A stretch of DNA of 32,205 bases from Deltaproteobacteria bacterium. GTDB lineage: Bacteria > Bdellovibrionota > JACOXK01 > 2-02-FULL-40-11. Below, one piece after another: positions 8,374 to 16,616 of this stretch. The notes below the pieces were generated by a model. The model searched no databases. It had not been told where the DNA came from and worked only from the letters and a program-made list of their open reading frames with translations. Position numbers and translations under genes: made by a program. How positions within the stretch are numbered: position 1 is the stretch's first letter; every line of letters begins with the position of its first letter. Location of the stretch: assembly GCA_023248265.1 (NCBI GenBank), contig JAHFEZ010000004.1, positions 7,661 to 39,865 on the forward strand, read 5' to 3'.

Positions 8374-9798
8374 ATGAAAGAACGAGTTTTAAGCCTCCCC
8401 CTCATACGAACCGTGGTTGAAACCAATAAAGCCATTTCAAATTGGATGACCTTTGGAAAGCTCTTGGCTTTAACCATCTTACCTCTAGGCATAGTCATTG
8501 CTGCCTTATCCCTTTCACCAGAACCAGAAACTCTTATTTTAAGAGACAAAGTGGTAAGTTTTTGGGGTTTATTTATTCTTATGGGTATGGGATATGCTCT
8601 TTCAAACAACCGAAAAGCTATTAACTTAAGACTTGTGGTTGTGGGCCTTCTCCTTCAACTTACCTTCTTACTTTGCGTTTTAAAAACACACATAGGACAT
8701 GCTTTTTTCCAAGTCACTGGAGATGCTATTTCCTCGCTTTTGTCCTTCACCAATAAAGGCGCCATGTTCCTTTTTGGAGAAAAACTATTAGATGGCAGCG
8801 TTGGCTTTATTTTTGCTTTCCAAGTACTTCCTACAGTTATTTTTGTTTCTTCTTTAACAGCCGTTCTCTACTACTTTGGCATTTTACAAAAAGTGGTGGG
8901 CGCCATGGCGTGGGTCATGTCTAAGGCCATGAGAATTTCAGGTGCAGAGTCTTTATCTTGCGCAGTCAATGTATTTGTCGGACAAACCGAAGCGCCTCTC
9001 TTTATTAGACCCTATGTTTCCAAAATGACCAACTCAGAGCTTATGACTCTGATGACCGGTGGATTTGCAACCATTGCAGGTGCTGTCATGGCTGCCTACG
9101 CTGTATTTTTAAAACAATCGGGTCTCGATACAGGAGCGGGACACTTATTAGCAGCCAGTGTGATCTCAGCTCCTGCAGCTATCGTCATGTCAAAAATTAT
9201 GTTTCCAGAAACCAAAACCCCAGAAACGGCAGGCGCAGGATCTGTAAACGTTCCCATCACTGACGTCAATGTCATTGATGCTGCTTCTCGCGGCGCATCG
9301 GAAGGATTAAGATTAGCCGTGAATGTCGCAGCCATGCTTCTAGCCTTTATTGCACTCATCGCACTTTTTAACTCTGCTGTGGGCGTTGGAATCGATAAAC
9401 TCATAGGTTTATTTGGGGTCGCACCCTTGCATTTAACTTTAGAAAAATTATTTGGATGGTCATTTGCTCCCTTAGCCTGGATCATGGGAACCCCCTGGGC
9501 AGATTGTATGAAGGTTGGAAATCTCTTGGGGCAAAAAACAGTCATCAACGAATTTGTAGGATATTTAAGTTTGGCCGATATGGTTAAACATGGAGAAATT
9601 TCCTTGCGATCACAAATTATTGCCATTTATGCCTTGTGTGGATTTTCAAATTTTTCTTCCATTGCCATTCAGCTGGGCGGCATTGGAGCACTGGCTCCTG
9701 ACCGACGAGAAGATCTAGCAAGAATAGGGCTCAAAGCGATGATCGCAGGGTCTTTAGCCTGCTTTATGACCGCTACTTTTGCAGGAATGCTTGTTTAG
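8374..9798 (+). CDS. nupC: NupC/CNT-family nucleoside transporter
   Basis: Polytopic protein with VFVGQTEAPLFIRPY and LMTGGFATIAGAVMAAY motifs. ATG 8374 is preceded by AGGAG; track start 8311 is a TTG inside the repeat. Confidence 0.93.
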   Translation: MKERVLSLPLIRTVVETNKAISNWMTFGKLLALTILPLGIVIAALSLSPEPETLILRDKVVSFWGLFILMGMGYALSNNRKAINLRLVVVGLLLQLTFLLCVLKTHIGHAFFQVTGDAISSLLSFTNKGAMFLFGEKLLDGSVGFIFAFQVLPTVIFVSSLTAVLYYFGILQKVVGAMAWVMSKAMRISGAESLSCAVNVFVGQTEAPLFIRPYVSKMTNSELMTLMTGGFATIAGAVMAAYAVFLKQSGLDTGAGHLLAASVISAPAAIVMSKIMFPETKTPETAGAGSVNVPITDVNVIDAASRGASEGLRLAVNVAAMLLAFIALIALFNSAVGVGIDKLIGLFGVAPLHLTLEKLFGWSFAPLAWIMGTPWADCMKVGNLLGQKTVINEFVGYLSLADMVKHGEISLRSQIIAIYALCGFSNFSSIAIQLGGIGALAPDRREDLARIGLKAMIAGSLACFMTATFAGMLV

Positions 9799-9801
9799 GA
9801 A

Positions 9802-10620
9802 ATGAATCCATCCCACGTTTTAGAAGCTTCTCAAATTCTAAACGAGAAAATTGGCCAAAAAGCTTCTATTGGAATTATTTTAGGTTCAGGATTAGGCACA
9901 TTTGCTGATCACCTTGAAAACAAAAAAGTAATCCCCTACTCGGAAATTCCTCATTTTCCCACTTCTTCTGTTTCAGGGCACAAAGGCCAATTTGTTTTTG
10001 GGACAGTGAACAGGGTTCCTGTCTATGTACTTCAAGGACGTGTCCATTATTATGAAGGCCACTCCTTAGAAGAAGTTACTTTTGCTGTCCGTGTTTTAAA
10101 ACAGCTAGGCACAAAAACATTGATTGTAACTAACGCTGCAGGCAGCATCAATCGCTCCTATAAACCTGGCGACCTCATGTTGATTAAAGATCACATAAAT
10201 CTTTTAGGAACCAATCCCTTACGAGGAAAAAATTGGGAAGAATGGGGGCCGAGGTTTCCTGATCTTTCGCAAGCGTATGATGAAAATCTTAGAAAAAAAG
10301 CAAAAGCCGCAGCAAAAAAAATAAAAATAACGCTTCGTGAAGGTGTCTATGTAGCTGTTTCTGGCCCAAGTTATGAAACTCCAGCAGAAGTAAAAATGCT
10401 CAAGGCCCTGGGAGCGGATGCCGTAGGCATGTCTACGGTTCCGGAAGTCATCGTGGCCAATCATCAAGGGATGAAAGTATGTGGAATTTCTTGCCTTACC
10501 AATTACGCCGCCCACACGGGAGCCCACAAACTAGGCCATGAAGAAGTTTTAAGAACAACTCAAAAGGTATCTGAAAAGTTTGGACTTTTCTTAAAAACTT
10601 TCGTTATAACCATATCATAG
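9802..10620 (+). CDS. punA: Purine-nucleoside phosphorylase (PNP-I, trimeric type)
   Basis: IGIILGSGLGTFADHLE...GRVHYYEGHSLEEVTFAVRVL...IVTNAAGSIN...GPSYETPAEVKMLKALGADAVGMSTVPEVIVANH. Confidence 0.96.
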   Translation: MNPSHVLEASQILNEKIGQKASIGIILGSGLGTFADHLENKKVIPYSEIPHFPTSSVSGHKGQFVFGTVNRVPVYVLQGRVHYYEGHSLEEVTFAVRVLKQLGTKTLIVTNAAGSINRSYKPGDLMLIKDHINLLGTNPLRGKNWEEWGPRFPDLSQAYDENLRKKAKAAAKKIKITLREGVYVAVSGPSYETPAEVKMLKALGADAVGMSTVPEVIVANHQGMKVCGISCLTNYAAHTGAHKLGHEEVLRTTQKVSEKFGLFLKTFVITIS

Positions 10621-11025
10621 ATGGATACACTTGCTCTTATCGAAAAAGCCATCGAAGCCAGGCAAAATGCCTATGCGCCCTACTCCCATCACAAAGTGGG
10701 AGCGGTGGTTGTTACAGATAAAGGGCAAATCTATACAGGATGTAATGTAGAAAACTGTGCTTTCTTAGGAGAATGTGCAGAGCGAGTAGCTATCTATAAG
10801 GCCTTAAGTGAAGGAGCAAAAAAAATTGTAAAATTAGCGGTTGTCACTTCTAACAAAGAACTTTCTGCTCCCTGTGGCATTTGTCGCCAAGTGCTTCGAG
10901 AATTTAATCCTAAAATAGAAATTATCATTGCCAATACGGATAAAAAATTTAAAGTGCTCAATCTCGAAGAACTTCTACCTTATTCCTTCGGCCCTGAGTC
11001 TTTGCAGCAAGGCCAAGATTCTTAG
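10621..11025 (+). CDS. cdd: Cytidine deaminase
   Basis: YAPYSHHKVGAVV...GCNVENCAFLGECAERVAIYKA...APCGICRQVLREF; zinc-binding CAE/PCxxC motifs. Confidence 0.96.
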   Translation: MDTLALIEKAIEARQNAYAPYSHHKVGAVVVTDKGQIYTGCNVENCAFLGECAERVAIYKALSEGAKKIVKLAVVTSNKELSAPCGICRQVLREFNPKIEIIIANTDKKFKVLNLEELLPYSFGPESLQQGQDS

Positions 11026-11028
11026 CCC

Positions 11029-12321
11029 ATGTCTTTTCTTCTCATTAAAAACGGCGCGGTTGTAACTCTGGATGCCAACCGACGCGTGTTGAAAGCAGAT
11101 ATCCTCATTGAAAATGACATCATTCAAAAAATAGGAAGCTCTCTCAAACCCTCTTCAAAAACCAAAGTTATCGATGCAAAAGATGCCTGGGTTTTGCCTG
11201 GATTTATTCAAACACATGTGCATGTGTGTCAAACCCTTTTTAGAAATCAGGCTGAAGATTTAGAACTCCTAGACTGGCTCAAAGAAAAAATTTGGCCTTT
11301 CGAGGGACACCACACCGCTAAAAGTTTATATCTTTCAGCCCAACTGGGCATTTGTGAACTTTTAAAAGGAGGGACCACCACTCTTTTAGATATGGGAACT
11401 GTCCATCACACAGATCAGATTTTTAAAGCGTGTGAAGCCTTAGGCATCCGAGCTTTTTGTGGCAAAGCCATGATGGATGAAGGAAATGATATTCCCTCTT
11501 CTTTAAAAGAATCTACGGAAGCTTCGTTAGATGAAACTCAAAGACTCATTGAAACATGGCATGGGAAAGCCCATGGAAGACTTCGCTATGCGTTCGCTCC
11601 TCGATTTGTTCTTTCATGCAGCGAAGCTTTGCTGAAAAAGGTAGTCGAAATTTCTCAGAAAAAAAATCTTTTGATTCACACTCATGCTTCAGAAAATAAA
11701 ACAGAATGTTTGGAGGTTTATAAAAACCGAGGAAAAAGTACCATTCGATATTTAAATGATTTAGGGCTATGCACATCTCGATCCTGCTTTGCTCATGGAA
11801 TTTGGCTCGACGAAGAGGAATTTGAAATTCTTTCTCGAACCAAGACAGCCATTTCTCATTGTCCTTCTTCCAACTTAAAACTGGGTTCTGGCATTGCCAA
11901 TGTCCCCCAAATGATGGCTCAAAATATTACCGTTTCTTTAGGTGCGGATGGGGCTCCATGTAATAATAATTTGGATATGTTTCAAGAAATGAGATTGGCA
12001 GGGCTCATCCAAAAGCCCATTCAAGGGGTCAAAGCACTTTCAGCTCAAAAGATTTTAGAAATGGCAACTCTTAATGGCGCCAAAGCTCTTGGCATCGAAA
12101 AAGAAGTAGGAAGTCTTGAGGTCGGCAAAAAAGCAGATGTCATTTTGGTTTCTAAAAATACATCCCACTCCCTTCCCAACGCTGACCCTTATACGACACT
12201 GGTCTATTCCACCACGGCTTCTGATGTACAAACAGTCATTATTGATGGGAAAGTCATTGTCAAAAACAAAAAACTCCTTACCTCTTCAGAAGAAAAGATC
12301 ATTGCAAAACTGAATAAATAG
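11029..12321 (+). CDS. Amidohydrolase, MTA/SAH/5'-deoxyadenosine deaminase-like (SsnA/MtaD family)
   Basis: VLPGFIQTHVHVCQTLFR (HxH), THASE, HCPSSNLKLGSGIANV, LGADGAPCNNNLDMFQEMR motifs; exact substrate not determinable. Confidence 0.85.
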   Translation: MSFLLIKNGAVVTLDANRRVLKADILIENDIIQKIGSSLKPSSKTKVIDAKDAWVLPGFIQTHVHVCQTLFRNQAEDLELLDWLKEKIWPFEGHHTAKSLYLSAQLGICELLKGGTTTLLDMGTVHHTDQIFKACEALGIRAFCGKAMMDEGNDIPSSLKESTEASLDETQRLIETWHGKAHGRLRYAFAPRFVLSCSEALLKKVVEISQKKNLLIHTHASENKTECLEVYKNRGKSTIRYLNDLGLCTSRSCFAHGIWLDEEEFEILSRTKTAISHCPSSNLKLGSGIANVPQMMAQNITVSLGADGAPCNNNLDMFQEMRLAGLIQKPIQGVKALSAQKILEMATLNGAKALGIEKEVGSLEVGKKADVILVSKNTSHSLPNADPYTTLVYSTTASDVQTVIIDGKVIVKNKKLLTSSEEKIIAKLNK

Positions 12322-12416
12322 GGACGAATTTTCAGAAATAATTTCTTTGCTTTTTTTTAGATACCATTTAATAATCATTTTTCTAACAGGGTGTTAATAA
12401 AGGAAGGGGGCAAGGC

Positions 12417-13055
12417 ATGAACTTTATTAAAAGCAAAATGGGTTGGATAGAGGTTGTCTGTGGAAGTATGTTTAGTGGAAAAACGGAGGAATTGATTCGA
12501 AGACTTCGTCGGGCACAGATTGCCAAACTCAAAGTTCAGGTTTTTAAACCCATTATTGATTCTCGCTACTCTGCCGATCATATTGCTTCCCATAGTTCTC
12601 AGAAACTTTTGGCCAAAGCTGTTCGCTCTGCTCAAGAAATCTTAGATTCTGTTGAAAAAGATGCTCAAGTCGTAGGAATTGATGAAGCTCAATTTTTTAA
12701 TCAAGATTTGGTAGATGTTTGTCAAAAGTTGGCCAATCGAGGACTTCGCGTCATTGTTGCAGGCCTAGACCAAGACTACCGAGGCGTTCCTTTTGAACCC
12801 ATTCCACAGCTTTTAGCCATTGCAGAATACATCACCAAAAATAATGCTATTTGTGTGGTGTGCGGAAATCCTGCCAGTCGCTCACAACGGATTATTCCTG
12901 AAGGAGATCGCGTGGTGGTAGGGGCTCAAGAAGCCTATGAAGCACGCTGTCGAATTTGTTTTGACCCCCAGCTGCCGGAGAAAATAAAGCAAAAGTCTGA
13001 AAGACGAACATCTAAGCCTGTTCAAACTTCTCGACAGCCCTCGGCAAGTCTATGA
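12417..13055 (+). CDS. tdk: Thymidine kinase
   Basis: [28 protein letters not shown]...[10 protein letters not shown]...[18 protein letters not shown]...[14 protein letters not shown]; preceded by a GGAAGGGGG ribosome binding site. Confidence 0.97.
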   Translation: MNFIKSKMGWIEVVCGSMFSGKTEELIRRLRRAQIAKLKVQVFKPIIDSRYSADHIASHSSQKLLAKAVRSAQEILDSVEKDAQVVGIDEAQFFNQDLVDVCQKLANRGLRVIVAGLDQDYRGVPFEPIPQLLAIAEYITKNNAICVVCGNPASRSQRIIPEGDRVVVGAQEAYEARCRICFDPQLPEKIKQKSERRTSKPVQTSRQPSASL

Positions 13056-13107
13056 GGTTTCTTACTTTTATATTATATTGAAAGACTAATCATTCTTCAT
13101 TGCTACT

Positions 13108-13890
13108 ATGATAGTAGAAATTAAACACACATACGGCAAAAACTATCACATTCTTTCCGACCCTTTTTTGTCTTCACTCTTAGCGCTTCTATGCTCTAAA
13201 GATACCCATCAGCCTCTCATTACAGATCTAATTAAACTTCTTTACAATGCCCTCATTGCAAGGGTGGTAGGGCTGGAATTCCCACAAAAAAAATGTGTCA
13301 TCAAAACACGCATGCATCCCACACACAAAGAAGCCGTTCTAAAAGAAAAATTGATTGATTTTAATACCCGTGTGGTCACTGTTAACCTGGCTCGTGCAGG
13401 CATTGTTCCTTCTCAACTGTGTTATGAATTTTTAAACCACATTTTTAAACCTCGCTATGTTCGACAAGACCATATCTATATTAACCGCACTGTAGATGAT
13501 CAATCTCACGTGGTGGGAAGCCAAATCAGTGGATATAAGATTGGTGGAAGTATTGAAAAAACCATCGTACTTTTTCCAGATCCCATGGGGGCAACGGGAG
13601 GAAGTATTTGCGAAACATTGCAACTGTATAAAAACCGCGTTCAGGGGAACCCTTTAAAATGGATTTCACTCCACTTGATTGTGACTCCGGAATATCTTAA
13701 GAAAGTCAAAACAGAACATCCTCATCTTATTGTCTACGGACTCAGGCTCGATCGAGGGCTCAGTTCTAAAAGAATTTTAAAAACAATCCCAGGAACTTAC
13801 TGGAATCAAGAGCGCGGACTCAATCGATACCAATACATTGTCCCAGGGGCAGGAGGATTAGGCGAAATTTTAAATAATGCCTTTGTTTAA
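13108..13890 (+). CDS. upp: Uracil phosphoribosyltransferase-like protein (divergent)
   Basis: VNLARAGIVPS, LFPDPMGATGGSICETL (PRPP loop-like DPMxATGGS), GLNRYQYIVPGAGGLGE resembling the UPRTase C-terminus. Confidence 0.75.
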   Translation: MIVEIKHTYGKNYHILSDPFLSSLLALLCSKDTHQPLITDLIKLLYNALIARVVGLEFPQKKCVIKTRMHPTHKEAVLKEKLIDFNTRVVTVNLARAGIVPSQLCYEFLNHIFKPRYVRQDHIYINRTVDDQSHVVGSQISGYKIGGSIEKTIVLFPDPMGATGGSICETLQLYKNRVQGNPLKWISLHLIVTPEYLKKVKTEHPHLIVYGLRLDRGLSSKRILKTIPGTYWNQERGLNRYQYIVPGAGGLGEILNNAFV

Positions 13891-14410
13891 AATGAAACAA
13901 AAACTAAAAACCCTTCTTTCAAAAGAAAAAATCCAAAAGCGAATTGCAGTACTCGGCAAACAAATCACTTCTGATTATAAAGGAAAAGATTTGGTTATTG
14001 TATGTGTCTTAAAGGGTGCATTTATGTTTTGTGCAGATCTCATCCGCGCCATTGATCTTCCCTTAACGGTCGAATTTTTTGGCGTTCAAAGCTATGGAGA
14101 CAACACGCATTCCTCGGGTATTGTCAAAACAACATTAGATGTAGATATTTCCTTAGAAGGAAAAGACGTTTTGATTGTAGAAGATATTGTTGATACAGGC
14201 CTCACCGTGGACTATCTTCTGAAGCATTTTTTGTCTAGAAACCCTCGCTCTTTAAAGCTGTGCACACTTCTTTTAAAACCAGACTGTATCCAACAAGAAG
14301 TCCAAGTTGATTACTGTGGGTTTAAAATTGGGAAAAAATTTGTGGTGGGCTATGGACTGGATGCGGCTCAACTGTATCGAAATCTCAAAGGCTTATCGGT
14401 TTTGACTTAA
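13877..14410 (+). CDS. hpt: Hypoxanthine phosphoribosyltransferase (start 13877 or 13892)
   Basis: VLKGAFMFCADLIRAI...SYGDNTHSSGIVK...KDVLIVEDIVDTGLTVDYLL; PRPP-binding motif. Confidence 0.95.
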   Translation: MPLFKMKQKLKTLLSKEKIQKRIAVLGKQITSDYKGKDLVIVCVLKGAFMFCADLIRAIDLPLTVEFFGVQSYGDNTHSSGIVKTTLDVDISLEGKDVLIVEDIVDTGLTVDYLLKHFLSRNPRSLKLCTLLLKPDCIQQEVQVDYCGFKIGKKFVVGYGLDAAQLYRNLKGLSVLT

Positions 14411-15091
14411 AAAGCGCTTTACTTCTTCAGCCACAATTTGATCCAGATGAGCAAGTCCTGCCTTTTTTCTTTTTTCAAGAAGGCTTAAAATTGTTTTTTG
14501 GGGCAAAGGCTTAGGCAACCCCAAAGACTTTGCATTCCATTCAATTTTAGCTAAATGCTCTACCAGTTCTAATCGATAATAAGCCTGAGCTAAATCTTTT
14601 CCAACAGCCAACACTCCATGGTTTTGCAAAAGAACCACATCAGCATACGAAAGAAAGGAACTTAATGTTTTTTCCGTGTCGGGACATCCTGGAGGAATAA
14701 AAGGTACCAAAGGAATTTCTTCCCCTAAAGTTACAATGGCTTCTGCAATAAAAACTTTTTGAAGTGGAACTCCACTCACAGCAAAGGCCGTGGCCATAGG
14801 AGGATGTGCATGCACAACAACTTCAATATCGGGTCGCAAACGATAACAGGCCACATGTAAATCAATTTCAGAAAAAACAGAGTGAGTCCCAGAAAGTTTT
14901 TTGCCATTTAGATCCAAAGCCACCAGCATGGATTCTGTTACATCGCCTTTGCTTTGCGCTGTGGGTGTAGCCCAGAGCTTAGAGCCACATTTTACAGAAA
15001 TATTGCCGTCATGATTGGCCACAAAGCCGCTGTGGGTGAGTTTTTGGCAAAAATGGACAATTTCTTTTTTTAATTTTAATTCGGAAATCAC
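14393..15091 (-). CDS. Class II aldolase/adducin family protein (fuculose-1-phosphate aldolase-like)
   Basis: GFVANHDGNISVK...PTAQSKGDVTESMLVALDLNG...SEIDLHVACYRLRPDIEVVVHAHPPMATAFAV (HxH metal ligands)...VVLLQNHGVLAVG; GTG start. Confidence 0.88.
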   Translation of the reverse strand: MISELKLKKEIVHFCQKLTHSGFVANHDGNISVKCGSKLWATPTAQSKGDVTESMLVALDLNGKKLSGTHSVFSEIDLHVACYRLRPDIEVVVHAHPPMATAFAVSGVPLQKVFIAEAIVTLGEEIPLVPFIPPGCPDTEKTLSSFLSYADVVLLQNHGVLAVGKDLAQAYYRLELVEHLAKIEWNAKSLGLPKPLPQKTILSLLEKRKKAGLAHLDQIVAEEVKRFLSQNR

Positions 15092-15120
15092 AGATTTCTA
15101 AGTAGCTTTACGTTATTTAT

Positions 15121-15149
15121 TTGTCAACCCCAGACAATTGGGGTATGAT
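15121..15149 (+). promoter_or_regulatory. Sigma70-like promoter TTGTCA-N17-TATGAT with ACCCCA-N6-TGGGGT palindrome in the spacer
   Basis: Read directly; 5/6 matches in both hexamers with 17-bp spacing, upstream of the M14 carboxypeptidase. Confidence 0.65.
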
Positions 15150-15232
15150 GAGAACGTTTTGTAGGACATTGATAATTTCGACGAAGTTGTTTTTCGTAGT
15201 ATCTGACGTATTTCACCTGAAAGGAGTCGATT

Positions 15233-16504
15233 ATGCGAAAAATGAGTATTTTGTCGTTGGTGTTCTTACTTCTTCCTCTGGCTGCGTTTAAATCTCTTCC
15301 TTCTTCTACATCTTCTTTGGACACAACCTACATTGTAAAGGTAGATGCCTCTACCCGAGAAGAGAGGACAGATATTTCTTCTCTTGGGGTTTCAATTGAA
15401 GAAGTTTATGACACCCACATCGTTGGGACTTGTCGCCCGGCACAATTGGCCGATCTCAAAGCCAAAGGATTTGCCTTTGAGTCTTTTTCTTTGCCTGCTT
15501 TTTTACTCGATTTCCCCCCAGGCGACGGTGATTTTCATAATCTCAATGAACTAAACTCCGAAATGAGCACGCTTGCACAAACCTATTCGCATATTGCCAC
15601 ACTTTCTAGCATCGGAAAAAGTATTGAAGGACGCGATCTTTGGATGATGCGCATCAGCGGGCCTCAAACAACTGGGGGAGAAAAACCAGGAATTATTTTT
15701 TTGGGAACCCATCATGCTAGAGAACATCTCAGCACGGAAGTTCCTTTTTTCCTCATAAAACATCTTTTAGAAAATTATGGGAAAGACGAAAAAATTACTC
15801 GCTTCATCAATGAGAGAGAGATCTGGATTATCCCTCTCGTCAATCCCGATGGTACAGATTATGATATTACAGATAAACCCTACAAATGGTGGAGAAAAAA
15901 TAGACAAGGAAAAGGAGCCAATGAAGTCTATGGCGTTGATTTGAATCGAAACTATGGATACAAGTGGGGAGGCGCCGGTGCAGGAACAGATCCAAGTTCT
16001 GAAACATACCGAGGGCCCTCCGCATTTTCAGAGCCCGAAACTCAAGCCGTAAAGACTTTTATTGAATCCCACCCCAATATTACAACCCTTCTTTCCTATC
16101 ATACCTTTAGCGAGCTCATTTTATATCCTTGGGGCTATACGTACGATAGTATCGAAGACCAACGGGCCCTCAAAGTTCATGAAGCCATGGCGCAAAGCAT
16201 GGGGAGAATGACGGGATACCGACCCCAGCAATCGAGCGATCTTTATATCACTTCGGGAGACACTACAGATTGGTCATTTGGAGAACATAAAATATTTTCT
16301 TTCACCTTTGAACTTTATCCTGCAAGTGTTTGGGATGGAGGATTTTATCCACCCGCCAGTGTCATTCAAAATGTGGTAAAAAATAATATTCCTCCAGCGC
16401 TCTATTTAATTGACTATGCAGACAATCCTTATCGTGTCATCACGACGGTTCAACCGCGAGATTTTCTGACGGTAAGTGATGTCTGGCCTCCAAAGGCGAG
16501 ATAG
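15233..16504 (+). CDS. Secreted M14-family zinc carboxypeptidase
   Basis: Signal peptide MRKMSILSLVFLLLPLAAFKS; GTHHAREHLSTE (HxxE), NPDGTDYD, GVDLNRNYGYKW, SYHTFSELILYPWGY, TFELYP. AAAGGAG ribosome binding site. Confidence 0.94.
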   Translation: MRKMSILSLVFLLLPLAAFKSLPSSTSSLDTTYIVKVDASTREERTDISSLGVSIEEVYDTHIVGTCRPAQLADLKAKGFAFESFSLPAFLLDFPPGDGDFHNLNELNSEMSTLAQTYSHIATLSSIGKSIEGRDLWMMRISGPQTTGGEKPGIIFLGTHHAREHLSTEVPFFLIKHLLENYGKDEKITRFINEREIWIIPLVNPDGTDYDITDKPYKWWRKNRQGKGANEVYGVDLNRNYGYKWGGAGAGTDPSSETYRGPSAFSEPETQAVKTFIESHPNITTLLSYHTFSELILYPWGYTYDSIEDQRALKVHEAMAQSMGRMTGYRPQQSSDLYITSGDTTDWSFGEHKIFSFTFELYPASVWDGGFYPPASVIQNVVKNNIPPALYLIDYADNPYRVITTVQPRDFLTVSDVWPPKAR

Positions 16505-16523
16505 TACTACTTCGTTAGTAGTA
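16505..16523. other. Hairpin TACTACT-TCGTT-AGTAGTA just after the carboxypeptidase stop
   Basis: Perfect 7-bp arms, no following T-tract, so not a canonical intrinsic terminator. Confidence 0.5.
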
Positions 16524-16530
16524 ATAGAAT

Positions 16531-16546
16531 TGGCATAGTTTTTGCT
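16531..16546 (+). promoter_or_regulatory. Putative sigma54 (RpoN) promoter TGGCATAGTTTTTGCT upstream of pgpA-cinA-recA-alaS
   Basis: GG and GC dinucleotides are separated by exactly 10 nt, matching the -24/-12 spacing; context TTGGCATAGTTTTTGCTTA. Confidence 0.6.
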
Positions 16547-16616
16547 TATAACTTTTCATTGCCTAAGAGATGCGGAATCTCTTATGATCAAAAAACTTTA
16601 GGATAATCATTTTGAT

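Noticed and set aside
9096-9626. 176-aa antisense ORF opposite nupC (and many other 60-140 aa opposite-strand ORFs in the track)
   Set aside because: Fully contained in a confidently identified gene on the other strand; residue composition looks like shadow-frame translation, with no family motifs.
12331-12359. Possible intrinsic terminator (AGAAA-TAA-TTTCT followed by TTTGCTTTTTTTT) after the amidohydrolase
   Set aside because: Stem is only 5 A/T pairs; too weak to call confidently, although it could end the deo operon transcript.
14393-15091. Class II aldolase as BMC (PVM-type) fuculose aldolase cargo
   Set aside because: Its N-terminus (MISELKLKKEIVHFCQKLTHSGFVANHDGNIS) starts directly with the enzyme fold and lacks a linker-tethered helix; no shell genes in the window.
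16505-16523. Hairpin after the carboxypeptidase as a Rho-independent terminator
   Set aside because: A/T-rich stem without an adjacent T-tract; kept only as a generic hairpin.
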